Below, one piece after another: positions 9,117-17,359 of a stretch of 64,000 nt of DNA. Each line of letters starts with the position of its first letter. The stretch's first letter is position 1. The stretch spans positions 62,001 to 126,000 of the forward strand of contig NZ_JACBYI010000015.1 in NCBI RefSeq assembly GCF_019352175.1. Reading direction: 5' to 3'. Source of the stretch: Paenibacillus sp. S150. Its GTDB lineage: Bacteria; Bacillota; Bacilli; Paenibacillales; Paenibacillaceae. Under the pieces are notes generated by a model, which saw only the letters and a program-made list of their open reading frames with translations, did not search any database and had not been told where the DNA came from. The translations under genes and the position numbers were made by a program.

Positions 9117-9995
9117 TCAATATTCAATGGTAATCAAAGGAAATCCAAGTGTCACGCGGTTTGTATTATTGTTGCCGTTCTTATGAACCGCCAGCTGCAG
9201 CGCGATCAAATGGCTGCCGCTGCTGACCGCGCGCTCAAGGCCCGGCACACTGTAGGAGCGGCTGTATGTAGCGTTGTCTTCATAGCTCTCTTCCGGATTC
9301 ATGCCGGGCAGCCGGGGCTGTAAAGATTGCTCGATGGAAAACAGTGCGGCCTCAGGCCCGCTCTGGTCCTTCGCAGCGCCCTGCAGCGAGACATTCCATT
9401 CGGCGGCAATGCCTGCCTGAAGCAGCTCCTTCCCGGCTGACACTGCAGCGGCCGGAAGTTCCGGCGCCTTCAGCAGGTCCGCCGTTTCGTAGGTCACGAT
9501 CACATAGCTGCGTCCGCCACCCAGCTCGCTCCAGAACAGCGAGGCCTGCGCTCCGGCCAGAGCGGCAGCCGCGCGCGAGGTCATATGCCCGTCTTCATCA
9601 GACCGGCTGGCGTTTCCAAGGCCGAGCTTCCCCGCAAGGCGCTCTGCTGCATCTGCTGCGGAGGCATCGCTGCTGTATTCGCCCTGCCACTTCAGTACGA
9701 GCCGAAGCGGGGAATCCGGTTGGGTGGCAGTCATGCCAAGAGTAGTTAAAAGTGCAAGAGAATCAGCGAGACCGTCAATGCCCGCTTCGGCCGGGGATGA
9801 TGCGTGAGGTGCGGCGGGGGAAGAGACTTCTTGCGGGGCCGCAGTTTGATAGGCAGGCGCTTGTGCCAATGATATGCTCCCAATTGAGCCAGCACCTCCG
9901 GCAGCGCCTGCACTGCGGAATCCGGCCGGCACTATGGCCGCCACGCACAATCCGATCAGCAGCAGCGTTCCCCTGCTTGTCCCTCTGTTCCCCAT
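9117..9995 (-). CDS. YwmB-like secreted protein (TATA-box-binding-like fold)
   Basis: The ATG at 9995 is preferred to the TTG two codons upstream because AGGGAGA then lies at proper distance. This gives 292 aa. Residues 5-30 form a signal peptide ending near an Ala-rich stretch, followed by an Ala/Ser/Pro-rich linker. The rest resembles the YwmB family, including the ending [13 protein letters not shown], close to the family's typical C-terminus. Function is not established for the family. It lies 78 nt downstream of liaR on the same strand, so it may be read from the lia promoter. Assignment rests on overall pattern and the C-terminal motif. Confidence 0.6.
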   Translation of the reverse strand: MGNRGTSRGTLLLIGLCVAAIVPAGFRSAGAAGGAGSIGSISLAQAPAYQTAAPQEVSSPAAPHASSPAEAGIDGLADSLALLTTLGMTATQPDSPLRLVLKWQGEYSSDASAADAAERLAGKLGLGNASRSDEDGHMTSRAAAALAGAQASLFWSELGGGRSYVIVTYETADLLKAPELPAAAVSAGKELLQAGIAAEWNVSLQGAAKDQSGPEAALFSIEQSLQPRLPGMNPEESYEDNATYSRSYSVPGLERAVSSGSHLIALQLAVHKNGNNNTNRVTLGFPLITIEY

Positions 9996-10073
9996 CGTCA
10001 ATCTCTCCCTCTCTATCCTGGTCTAGCAATCTATTAAACAGGATATCCAGGAAGAGAGATTATATACCTGCGG

Positions 10074-10730
10074 CTATTCCGCAAGTCCATTCTTATAGGC
10101 ATAAATGGCCGCCTGGGTGCGGTCTTCGACCCCCAGCTTGGCGAGAATATTCGTAACGTGGAATTTCACAGTCTTAATGCCGATAATGAGCTGGTCGGCG
10201 ATATCCTGATTGGATTTACCCTGAGCCAGCAGCTTCAGCACTTCCATCTCGCGTTCTGTAAGCTCCTTGTAGGCCGGCGCTTCGCCGCCTTTGGCATTCG
10301 AGCGGAACCGGTTCATCATTTTGGAGGCGACCTGCGACTCCAGTACCGACTGGCCTCTGGCGGCGGCACGGATCGCATCCGCCACTTCGCTGGCCCGCGA
10401 GGTCTTCAGCAGATAGCTGAACGCGCCGGCCTCGATGACCGGATACATCTTCTCATCATCCAGATAGCTCGTCAGCACAATGACCTTGCAATCCGGGTAC
10501 AGCTTCAGAAGCTGTCTCGTCGTTTCTATCCCGTCCATGCCATCCATGACCAAATCCATCAGGACGACATCAGGGTTGTATTCCTGGGCCAGCCGTATCC
10601 CTTCTTCCCCGCTTCCGGCCTCGCCCACCACTTCAATGCCGTCCTCGGTGCCGAGCACCGCGGCAAGCCCGATCCGGACCATTTCGTGATCATCCACCAG
10701 CAGTACTTTAATCGCTTCCTCCATCTCCAT
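10074..10730 (-). CDS. liaR: NarL-family response regulator, LiaR type
   Basis: The 218-aa protein has a receiver domain with phospho-acceptor aspartate in VVLMDLVMDG (about residue 58), acidic pocket DDHE at the N-terminus and conserved Lys near 109. A LuxR-type helix-turn-helix follows (LTEREMEVLKLLAQGKSNQDIADQL, given here as the region around residues 155-180). It follows the histidine kinase gene by 15 nt and a LiaF-like gene precedes both, the order of the LiaFSR/VraTSR envelope-stress system. By analogy it activates the psp-like genes upstream when cell-wall-active agents are sensed. Confidence 0.85.
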   Translation of the reverse strand: MEMEEAIKVLLVDDHEMVRIGLAAVLGTEDGIEVVGEAGSGEEGIRLAQEYNPDVVLMDLVMDGMDGIETTRQLLKLYPDCKVIVLTSYLDDEKMYPVIEAGAFSYLLKTSRASEVADAIRAAARGQSVLESQVASKMMNRFRSNAKGGEAPAYKELTEREMEVLKLLAQGKSNQDIADQLIIGIKTVKFHVTNILAKLGVEDRTQAAIYAYKNGLAE

Positions 10731-10745
10731 GGCTGCCCTTGCCTC

Positions 10746-11780
10746 CTATTCATTGACTAGCGGTACAGTAATCTCGATCCGCATGCCTTTGCCGGGAGCG
10801 GTAATGAATTGGATCGAACCCCCGGTCTCATTAATTCTTTCCTGCATATTCGACAGCCCGTAGGAAGTCTGCTTGCTCTCATCCATTTCAAAGCCAACCC
10901 CGTCATCGCGCAGCGTCAGCCGTAAGGTATCGCCCCGGCGGTGCAGCCGGATCTCCATCTTCTCCGCCTTGGCGTGGCGCAGTGTATTGGAGATGGCTTC
11001 CTGCACAATGCGGAACAAGTGATTCTCAACGCCCTTCATCAGCTGCACATCAGGGTCCATCTCGAACACAATGTCGATCGGAACCTTGATCTCCAGCTCC
11101 TTAATCAGCTCCTGCAGCCCTTGCCGCAGCCCCTTGCCCTCCAGGTAGACCGGACGCAGATGCAGCAGCAGGGCGCGCATCTCGGACTGGGCTACTGCGG
11201 ACATTTCTTCGATCAGCGCAATTTGCCGCTGCGCCTTGTCAAAATCCTTCTCCAGCGTCCGCCCCACGGCCGTTGCCGTCATGGAGATCGCGAACAGCTG
11301 CTGTGACACGGCATCGTGCAGCTCACGCGCCAGCCTCTGCCGCTCTTCCATAATCGCCGATACGCGGGCCTGCTCAGCCAATTTGGCGTTATTGGTGGAG
11401 AGCCGCTGCAGCGTGTTCACCTGGTTCTCCCATTTGCCGCTGATGCGGCCAAGCTGCTGGCTGAGCCTGCCCAGCTCATCATTGCCAAGCTCCGGCATGG
11501 CCGGGGTCAGATTGCCTTTTTCCCAGGCCACCAGCGTTGCGCGCAGCCGTTCCAGCTTGTTTTTCGTACGGAAGCTCTGGTAAAAGCCAAAGCCCGTACC
11601 GAACACCACCGGCAGCAAAATCAGCGTTACCACTGTTGTAACCCCGATCTTCCAATCCTCAAACGGCTGCAAATATCCATATGTATACATGATATACAGG
11701 AAAACCAGCAGCATGACCAAAGAGAACAGAGCTCCCTCGCCCATGCTGCGTGTCACCATATTGCTGCTTTTTTTGCCCAT
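10746..11780 (-). CDS. liaS: Sensor histidine kinase, LiaS type
   Basis: This 344-aa kinase has two membrane segments near the N-terminus (about residues 15-35 and 45-65) with almost no extracellular loop, as in intramembrane-sensing kinases. A HAMP-like linker, a HisKA_3 phospho-acceptor motif ELHDAVSQQLF (about 155-165) and an HATPase_c domain ending in LRDDGVGFE and GLSNMQER follow. It pairs with the LiaR-type regulator directly downstream. In Bacillus the kinase is held inactive by LiaF, encoded just upstream here too. A GGAGGAGGG site lies rather far from the ATG. Confidence 0.85.
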   Translation of the reverse strand: MGKKSSNMVTRSMGEGALFSLVMLLVFLYIMYTYGYLQPFEDWKIGVTTVVTLILLPVVFGTGFGFYQSFRTKNKLERLRATLVAWEKGNLTPAMPELGNDELGRLSQQLGRISGKWENQVNTLQRLSTNNAKLAEQARVSAIMEERQRLARELHDAVSQQLFAISMTATAVGRTLEKDFDKAQRQIALIEEMSAVAQSEMRALLLHLRPVYLEGKGLRQGLQELIKELEIKVPIDIVFEMDPDVQLMKGVENHLFRIVQEAISNTLRHAKAEKMEIRLHRRGDTLRLTLRDDGVGFEMDESKQTSYGLSNMQERINETGGSIQFITAPGKGMRIEITVPLVNE

Positions 11781-11819
11781 GCCGGGAGCCCTCCTCCTTT
11801 GCCCTTCATGCCAGACCGG

Positions 11820-12467
11820 TCAGTCCGCCCGCACATCCAGGTCACCCATAATATAAGATATATTGAACTTCACCTTCTGCTCGCAGCTGTCGTAATTCGC
11901 CGACTTCCAGTTCAGCCGGTTCAGCATGCCCGTGTCGCGGTGGCTGCCGAACTCAATCGAGCCAAACAGCACAAATGCCTCAATCTCCACACCATAATCC
12001 TCGGACAGATAAATATCCGTATCCCCGAAGATCCCCTGGAACAGCATTACCGTCTCCGGGTCCTCCGCCATCGCCAATGACAGATCGATATCCGCTTCTC
12101 CCAGCACATGCCAGGCACTCAGGCTGCGCATGACCCACGGTGAAAGATCCCAGTCAAATCTGGACGAGAAGCTTTGCTTCTGCATAAACCCGCCTCTGCG
12201 CTGAATCCGTTTGGATTTCACAAAAAACATTCCCAGCGAAATCAGACAAATCGCCAGCACCAGCAGCATATGGTCCAGCAGCAGCAGCACTGCCCCGACC
12301 CCAAGCAGTGTGTAGCCCTGCTTAACCTTGCCCGACGTTGTCCGGTAAATCCCCAGCAGCAGAAAGAGGAGCGCGACAATGGAGAAAAAGCCGAGCCATC
12401 TGCCAAATATCATCATGCAGCCAATTCCAATCAGTCCGATGGCAATCAAACGATTCCGTTTATCCAT
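11820..12467 (-). CDS. liaF: LiaF-like inhibitor of the LiaS kinase
   Basis: The 215-aa protein has about four hydrophobic segments in residues 6-95, then a soluble C-terminal domain beginning around DWDLSPWVMRSL. The C-terminal part has the glycine/aspartate pattern of the cell-wall-active antibiotics response domain (GDTDIYLSEDYGVEIEAFVLFGS, seen around residues 140-175). The gene begins at a perfect AAAGGAGG site. Order liaF-liaS-liaR matches known systems, in which LiaF keeps the kinase silent without stress. Confidence 0.8.
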   Translation of the reverse strand: MDKRNRLIAIGLIGIGCMMIFGRWLGFFSIVALLFLLLGIYRTTSGKVKQGYTLLGVGAVLLLLDHMLLVLAICLISLGMFFVKSKRIQRRGGFMQKQSFSSRFDWDLSPWVMRSLSAWHVLGEADIDLSLAMAEDPETVMLFQGIFGDTDIYLSEDYGVEIEAFVLFGSIEFGSHRDTGMLNRLNWKSANYDSCEQKVKFNISYIMGDLDVRAD

Positions 12468-12548
12468 TTCGCACCTCCTTTAAGTTTGTGAAGTAAGCTG
12501 CTCCCTATTCGAATCATGTTCGAGTTCTGAACTGGCCTGGCTGGCAAT

Positions 12549-12683
12549 CTATTGCGCTTTATACAGCAGTTGACCCCGGAATCCGCCGAAAAATCAGGTC
12601 CTATTGCACTTTGTACATTAGAATCCCGTGTAAAGACGCCGTTCAGCCGAACATCAGAAAATCTATTGCACTAAATACAGCAA
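12549..12683. repeat. Dispersed repeat family 2, three units
   Basis: Three direct copies of a motif close to CTATTGCACTTTATACAGCA start at 12549, 12601 and 12663. They lie between pspA and liaF. Two inverted copies of the same motif occur at 26793-26866. Apart from these and a terminator I see nothing in the 12468-12812 gap. Confidence 0.6.
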
Positions 12684-12726
12684 AGGCGATTTTCCGCTTT
12701 CTCCAGCTATTGCCGCATCCCGCTAC

Positions 12727-12768
12727 AAAAGCCATACCGGTATGGAATATCCATACCGTATGGCTTTA
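12727..12768 (-). terminator. Hairpin, probable terminator of the psp unit
   Basis: AAGCCATACCGGTATGGA (from 12729) pairs with TCCATACCGTATGGCTT with one bulge. On the minus strand it ends in TTTT. It lies between the second pspA gene and liaF, so the two units may be transcribed separately or with partial read-through. Confidence 0.55.
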
Positions 12769-12812
12769 CCTTGATCAGCATATCATATCTGCCTATTGTT
12801 TAGGAACAGGCA

Positions 12813-13517
12813 CTATTCTTCTTTTTTGTCCAAAGATGGAGAGGATGGCGGGGTGTTCAGCTTGCTCTTCAATGCGGCGAGCTGCTCTTCCACTTTCAGC
12901 TGCTTTTCGGCATCCACCGGCTTGCTGTATGCTGCCGAAGGGCTGTAAGGGGCACGCAGCACATCCGCTTCCGCTTCGAGCTGCATGATCTTCTCTTCCA
13001 TACGGTGGAAGCCGAGTGACGCGCTGCCGCTTTCAATGGCATGGACACTGCTGATTTGCGACATCTGCTTCTTGGCCTTGGCCATTTGGGCACGGGATAC
13101 CAGCTCATTGCGTTTGTTGCGCAGCTTGTAGAACTCATCCTTCATGTCATGCAGCTGCTGCACCAGTTCCTTGGCCTGCACTTCCGCCTGGGCATGAAGC
13201 TCGCTGTATTCGGTATGCTTCTGGTCGAAATAGATTTTTTCTTCCAGCAGCTTGCGGGTAACTTCCTCCTGGCCATTCTTCAGAGCGAGTTCAGCCTGAG
13301 CCGCACGCTGGCCGGATACCTTCGCTGCTTCTTCCACACGCTGCTTCATCCGGCGCTCATTGGCCATCTGCTTCGCTACGGTAACCTCAGCCTCGTGAAT
13401 TTCAGCCTCCATATCGCGCAGATATTGGTTCAGCATCACGATCGGGTCCTCTACCTTATCCAGCAATTCGTTGACCGACGCCTTAGTCATATCCTTAATC
13501 CGTTGAAATACTCCCAT
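12813..13517 (-). CDS. PspA/IM30 family protein (LiaH-like), copy 2
   Basis: The 234-aa protein is almost entirely helical and starts with [24 protein letters not shown], the amphipathic lipid-binding helix typical of PspA/Vipp1. Long heptad-rich coiled coils follow (about residues 25-185), then a variable Ser/Pro and Lys/Glu tail. The family forms ESCRT-III-like assemblies on stressed membranes. It is the last of four closely packed genes and begins 3 nt after the PspC-domain gene. A paralogue lies two genes upstream. Confidence 0.88.
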   Translation of the reverse strand: MGVFQRIKDMTKASVNELLDKVEDPIVMLNQYLRDMEAEIHEAEVTVAKQMANERRMKQRVEEAAKVSGQRAAQAELALKNGQEEVTRKLLEEKIYFDQKHTEYSELHAQAEVQAKELVQQLHDMKDEFYKLRNKRNELVSRAQMAKAKKQMSQISSVHAIESGSASLGFHRMEEKIMQLEAEADVLRAPYSPSAAYSKPVDAEKQLKVEEQLAALKSKLNTPPSSPSLDKKEE

Positions 13518-13520
13518 AAT

Positions 13521-14003
13521 TCACACTTCTCCCTTCTCGTATTTGGCAAGTTTTTGTTTAAGCTCTTCCACTTCTTTTTGCAGGGCCTTCTTCTCAATAT
13601 CCTTCATCATGGCATCAATACCGGAGTCTTGTGCCGAATAAGCGTTAGCTTTGTCATAACCGGGGTTATAGCCCTGCTGGCCGCCGTAAGGGCCATATCC
13701 ACCCTGTCCAGGACCATAAGGTCCCTGCGGGCCGCGTCCATGCTCAGGTCTGCCTGAGAAGGGTCCGCCGTATGAACCGCCCGGAGCACCGGGTCCAGGT
13801 CCGAAAGGATTATACTGGGTCGGCTCCTTGGGAATAATAAGCGCTGCGATAAAGTACACCAGAATGGTGGCTCCGCCGGTAAAAGGAATGCTGACCAGCA
13901 GCAGGATCCGGAACAGCGTGGAGTCGATGCCGAGCGTCTCGGACAATCCACCTGCCAGCCCTGTCATCACCTTGTCACGGGTTGAACGATACAATCGGGT
14001 CAT
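13521..14003 (-). CDS. PspC-domain membrane protein with Gly/Pro-rich linker and C-terminal coiled coil
   Basis: The ATG at 14003 has AAAGGAG seven bases before it, so the six-codon-longer reading overlapping the upstream pspA is rejected. The 160-aa product starts with the PspC signature (residues 1-60: LYRSTRDKVMTGLAGGLSE, a transmembrane helix, then IPKEP). A long Gly/Pro/Tyr-rich linker (about 65-120) and a charged coiled coil (about 130-160) follow. The arrangement suggests a membrane anchor that could contact PspA through the coiled coil. It lies between the two pspA genes. Confidence 0.82.
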   Translation of the reverse strand: MTRLYRSTRDKVMTGLAGGLSETLGIDSTLFRILLLVSIPFTGGATILVYFIAALIIPKEPTQYNPFGPGPGAPGGSYGGPFSGRPEHGRGPQGPYGPGQGGYGPYGGQQGYNPGYDKANAYSAQDSGIDAMMKDIEKKALQKEVEELKQKLAKYEKGEV

Positions 14004-14007
14004 AGAA

Positions 14008-14685
14008 CTACTCCTTTCCATCGTTGTTCAGCTTCTCCTTCAGGCGGGCCATCTCTCTTTCGAGCACAGTCGCCACTGTTTCTCCAGCCTGAATGGCGTA
14101 TTCCTGTCCCATGCGCCGCAAATCGCGCAGGCTCTTCGCTTCCAGCTCCCAATCCGTCATCCGGTCTTCCAGCCGGCCGAACATTTTGGGAACGTCATTG
14201 CCATTGCCATAGGCGGTGGCTCTCTGGTTCATGCGCTGCTGCAGCCGCAGCGACTCCATCCGTGCCGCGTAATACTGGCGTTTGCTGTATACCGTTTGAT
14301 ACTCTATTTTGAGTTCGTTCAGCTGGCCTTCCAGCTCGAACAATGATTGCTGGCTCTGCTCCAATAGACCGCTGTACTGCTCCAGCTTTTCCTCGTGAAT
14401 AATCTTTTCCTGCAGCGCCAGCTTGGCCAGATGATCCTCTCCCGCCTTCAGCGCGAGCAGTGCCTGCTCTTCACGTTTGTTCCTCATGGCCGTCGCCTGA
14501 TTCACCTGCTGCTGCAGTTGCTTCGTATGGGCTGCATATTGCTGGTACAGCCTCTCGGCTTCGGAGATTTCCTCACGGGTCGAATGTAGAAACTGATCAA
14601 TCAGCTTCACCGGGTCCTGGCTCTGTTCCAGTCGTTCATTCAAGTTAGCTACGGTAATATCCCTCATGCGGCGAAAAACACTCAT
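14008..14685 (-). CDS. PspA/IM30 family protein, copy 1
   Basis: This 225-aa protein begins with an amphipathic helix (SVFRRMRDITVANLNERLEQ) followed by long coiled coils to about residue 185, as in PspA/LiaH. Its N-terminus and that of the second copy are recognisably similar, but the bodies differ, so they are old paralogues rather than a recent duplication. A GGGAGCAGG site lies before the ATG. It is preceded by a small LiaI/F-like membrane gene and followed by the PspC-domain gene, forming one transcription unit. Confidence 0.87.
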   Translation of the reverse strand: MSVFRRMRDITVANLNERLEQSQDPVKLIDQFLHSTREEISEAERLYQQYAAHTKQLQQQVNQATAMRNKREEQALLALKAGEDHLAKLALQEKIIHEEKLEQYSGLLEQSQQSLFELEGQLNELKIEYQTVYSKRQYYAARMESLRLQQRMNQRATAYGNGNDVPKMFGRLEDRMTDWELEAKSLRDLRRMGQEYAIQAGETVATVLEREMARLKEKLNNDGKE

Positions 14686-14732
14686 GATTTCCTGCTCCCT
14701 CCCTGCTTCTTAATTAAGTAAACCTCGAATGC

Positions 14733-15035
14733 TTAATATGTTCCGTTTCTTCTGCCCTTCAGCACCGAGATGCCCCAAACCACCAGCGCGATACCGAGCA
14801 GCGGTCCGATGATCCAGGAAAGCTTGGCGATCAGGGACATGACACCGATGAACAGCACCACCCAGCCGATAATCTTGCGTCCGCTTTTAATTCCGTAGTA
14901 TCCGAGAACAACCAGCAATACCGGGAACAAAATTCTGAATATTCCGTGGATCAGCGGCAGGGCAATTCCCAACAGCATAATCGCTCCAAGCACGATCAGG
15001 ACAATCGCCAGCCCGTTACCTTGTCTTCTTTGCAT
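14733..15035 (-). CDS. Small LiaI/LiaF-transmembrane-like protein
   Basis: The 100-aa protein has about four hydrophobic segments (residues 8-28, 30-48, 52-70, 74-92) separated by short basic loops and no soluble domain. This resembles the N-terminal membrane half of LiaF or the LiaI membrane anchor. It is the first gene of the psp-like unit, with an AAGGCGGTGA ribosome site. A membrane anchor co-expressed with PspA/LiaH fits LiaI, which recruits LiaH in Bacillus, but that role is inferred from position. Upstream, AGTCTG occurs twice 14 nt apart and may be a LiaR contact. Confidence 0.65.
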   Translation of the reverse strand: MQRRQGNGLAIVLIVLGAIMLLGIALPLIHGIFRILFPVLLVVLGYYGIKSGRKIIGWVVLFIGVMSLIAKLSWIIGPLLGIALVVWGISVLKGRRNGTY

Positions 15036-15182
15036 TTTTTTCTCACCGCCTTTCGTCGGCCTTGAACCTTATAGTCTTATTCTAGGGTAAACCGCAGACT
15101 TTCAAAACAGACTGTGGACGGTTTTATATACTGGACCTTAGTCGGGGAGGGGATGAGACTGCAGTTCTGGTCTGAACACAAA

Positions 15183-15227
15183 TGACCCACAAGAGGCACT
15201 TTTCAGGAAGTGTCCTCTTATGGGTCA
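15183..15227. repeat. Long hairpin just after the dehydrogenase gene
   Basis: TGACCCA-AAGAGG-ACTT (from 15183) pairs with AAGT-CCTCTT-TGGGTCA (to 15227), with single mismatches or bulges. No T-run follows on either strand, so it is not a typical intrinsic terminator. It may stabilise the mRNA 3' end of the Tct operon. Confidence 0.55.
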
Positions 15228-15231
15228 CAGA

Positions 15232-16236
15232 TCAGGATTGCGCCAATTCGGCTCTTTCTAATTCATTCAAATAGCTGTTCACGTCAACGCGGTATTTGGA
15301 GGTTCCCCCTTGGATCTCCCGAAGTACTTCGGCAGCAATCAGCAAAGCGGTCCGGTTCAGTGCTTCCTCAGCCGCACCCGCGACATGAGGTGTCAAGATA
15401 CAGTTCGGCAGATGAAGCAGCGGATGCTCGGCGCCCGGCGGCTCGGCATCCAGTACATCCAGCACTGCTCCTGCAATTTTGTGATGGGCAAGCGCATCAG
15501 CCAGATCCCCCTCATTGACCACGCCTCCCCGTGAGGTATTGATGAGATAGGCAGTGTCCTTCATCCTCGCCAGCGCCGCCTGATCGATCAGGTTGCGCGT
15601 ACTTGGCAACAGCGGCACATGCAGACTTACAAAATCTGCTTGCCGCAGGACTTCCTCCTGCGGAAGCAGCGTTATTCCGGTCACACCGGGAGCGATATCA
15701 TTAGGAGTCAAGCGGGGATCGCTCCCGATCACGTTTAGGCCCAGGGCCTTGGCCTTGATACCTGTACGGTGTCCTATCTCGCCAATACCGATCAGACCGA
15801 GGGTTTTGCCTTGAATCTCCGTGCCGCCAAAGCGTTTGCGGTCCCAGCCGCCCAACTTTACATCAGACGAAGCGGCTAGTATGGGACGGCTGAGCGTCAG
15901 AACGGCGGCCAGCACATATTCCGCTACGGAGACGGCATTGGCGTTTTTGGCGCTGACCACCGGTGTTCCCCGCGAAGCTGTGGCGGTTAGGTCAATATTG
16001 TCCAGCCCGACTCCCAGCCGCCCGATAATCCTGATATCTCTCAGTTCGTCCAGCAAAGCCCCATTTACTTTCGTCTGATTTCGCACGATAAGCGCCTTGG
16101 CCTCTGCCGCGGCTTCCTTAAGCTGCTGAGCATCCGACCAGAGGGATGGATCGTAATGAACCGAATATCCGCTTTGGTTCAGCAAGTCCAGTCCGGCCGG
16201 CCCCATGGCTTCAGCGATAACAATGTCCAACTGCAT
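15232..16236 (-). CDS. D-isomer 2-hydroxyacid dehydrogenase (phosphoglycerate-dehydrogenase-like)
   Basis: This 334-aa enzyme has the family's catalytic Arg (NTSRGGVVNE, about residue 233), Glu (DVLDAEPP, about 262) and His (LTPHVAGAAEE, about 281), and the NAD motif GLIGIGEIGHRTG near 148. It lacks an ACT/serine-binding domain, so it need not be the biosynthetic SerA. It is the last gene of an operon with a tripartite tricarboxylate transporter, 44 nt after tctC. It probably oxidises or reduces a hydroxy or keto acid brought in by that transporter. The exact substrate cannot be read from the sequence. Confidence 0.88.
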   Translation of the reverse strand: MQLDIVIAEAMGPAGLDLLNQSGYSVHYDPSLWSDAQQLKEAAAEAKALIVRNQTKVNGALLDELRDIRIIGRLGVGLDNIDLTATASRGTPVVSAKNANAVSVAEYVLAAVLTLSRPILAASSDVKLGGWDRKRFGGTEIQGKTLGLIGIGEIGHRTGIKAKALGLNVIGSDPRLTPNDIAPGVTGITLLPQEEVLRQADFVSLHVPLLPSTRNLIDQAALARMKDTAYLINTSRGGVVNEGDLADALAHHKIAGAVLDVLDAEPPGAEHPLLHLPNCILTPHVAGAAEEALNRTALLIAAEVLREIQGGTSKYRVDVNSYLNELERAELAQS

Positions 16237-16280
16237 CCCATCTCCTTCATTTAAGGGAATATTATATTTTAGAACAGCAG

Positions 16281-17324
16281 CTATTTACGCAATCCAAATT
16301 TTGTCGCCAATCCGCCGTAATATTCCGTTTCCTTCGTGATGAATTGATTGAAATCGTCCGAATTCAGGAAAGAGGGCAGCAATTTCATTGATTTCAGCTT
16401 ATCCTGGAACGCAGTATCCTGTGCCAGTTCGGCCAGAGTGTCGCTCCATTTCCGGACAATATCCTCCGGAGTACCCTTTGGCATGCTTAACCCAGTCCAC
16501 CAAAAGGCGGATAAATCGTTGAAGCCCTGCTCCACAGCCGTAGGTGCATCCGGGAAGAACGGGCTGCGCTCGGCGCTGGAGACGGCGAGGATTCTAAGAT
16601 TTCCCGAATTGACCATGGTAGCCACCTCGCTGACGGGATGGACGGCAAGAATCGCATTTCCTCCGGCAATCAATGGAAGCGACTCCGCAGTACCCTTCGT
16701 TACGATCATGCGGGTCTGGGAAATGTCCACGCCCAATTGATCCAGCCATTCTGCTACCACATAGGTGGAGTATCCTGCTACTCCGGAGGTTGTCCAGCTT
16801 AGTTGACCGGGATTTTGTTGTACCCATTCCGAGAACGCTTTGAAATCACTCCACTCGGCATCGGACTTGACTGTAAAGGTTGGCGCATCTTCCACAATCC
16901 GCGCAACCAATTGCTGGTCTGCAAGCTTAATGGCCGGAGAATTATAACTCGCTTCCATCATGGAAGTATTTGAAACCACATTCGCCAGCACTGTGTATCC
17001 GTCGGCAGGCTGGCCCAGCGCATACTGGGCTCCGGTGGCTCCACCGCCTCCTGCCCTGTTAACCACCGTAACCGGCTGTTTCCATTTTTCGCTGACCGCA
17101 TCCGCCACAGCGCGGGCTACCAGATCTACGCCGCCGCCAGCGGCATAAGGCACAACATATTCAATAGGCTTGACCGGATAATCCGAGGCGGCCGTATTGG
17201 GTTCAGCGGCATTCGTTGCCTGCTTATCCTGTGTGGAATTCGCTCCGCAGGCACTGAGTACAATGACTGCCGCAAAGGCTGCTGACGCCAGCATTTTTCT
17301 TTGATTAAAAATGTTGATTTTCAT
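16281..17324 (-). CDS. tctC: Tripartite tricarboxylate transporter substrate-binding lipoprotein (TctC/Bug family)
   Basis: The 347-aa protein begins with a lipoprotein signal peptide and lipobox LSAC (Cys about residue 26). The mature part shows the Bug-family pattern: PIEYVVPYAAGGGVDLVARA near 52, then AGGGGATG and VAGYSTYVVAE. In Gram-positives it is tethered outside the membrane and delivers carboxylates to TctAB. It has AAAGGGGA before the ATG and lies 35 nt after tctA. The ligand class (citrate, other di- or tricarboxylates, aromatic acids) varies in this family. Confidence 0.9.
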   Translation of the reverse strand: MKINIFNQRKMLASAAFAAVIVLSACGANSTQDKQATNAAEPNTAASDYPVKPIEYVVPYAAGGGVDLVARAVADAVSEKWKQPVTVVNRAGGGGATGAQYALGQPADGYTVLANVVSNTSMMEASYNSPAIKLADQQLVARIVEDAPTFTVKSDAEWSDFKAFSEWVQQNPGQLSWTTSGVAGYSTYVVAEWLDQLGVDISQTRMIVTKGTAESLPLIAGGNAILAVHPVSEVATMVNSGNLRILAVSSAERSPFFPDAPTAVEQGFNDLSAFWWTGLSMPKGTPEDIVRKWSDTLAELAQDTAFQDKLKSMKLLPSFLNSDDFNQFITKETEYYGGLATKFGLRK

Positions 17325-17359
17325 AATAATCCCCTTTTTATTTCTTCGATTTGATCTGT

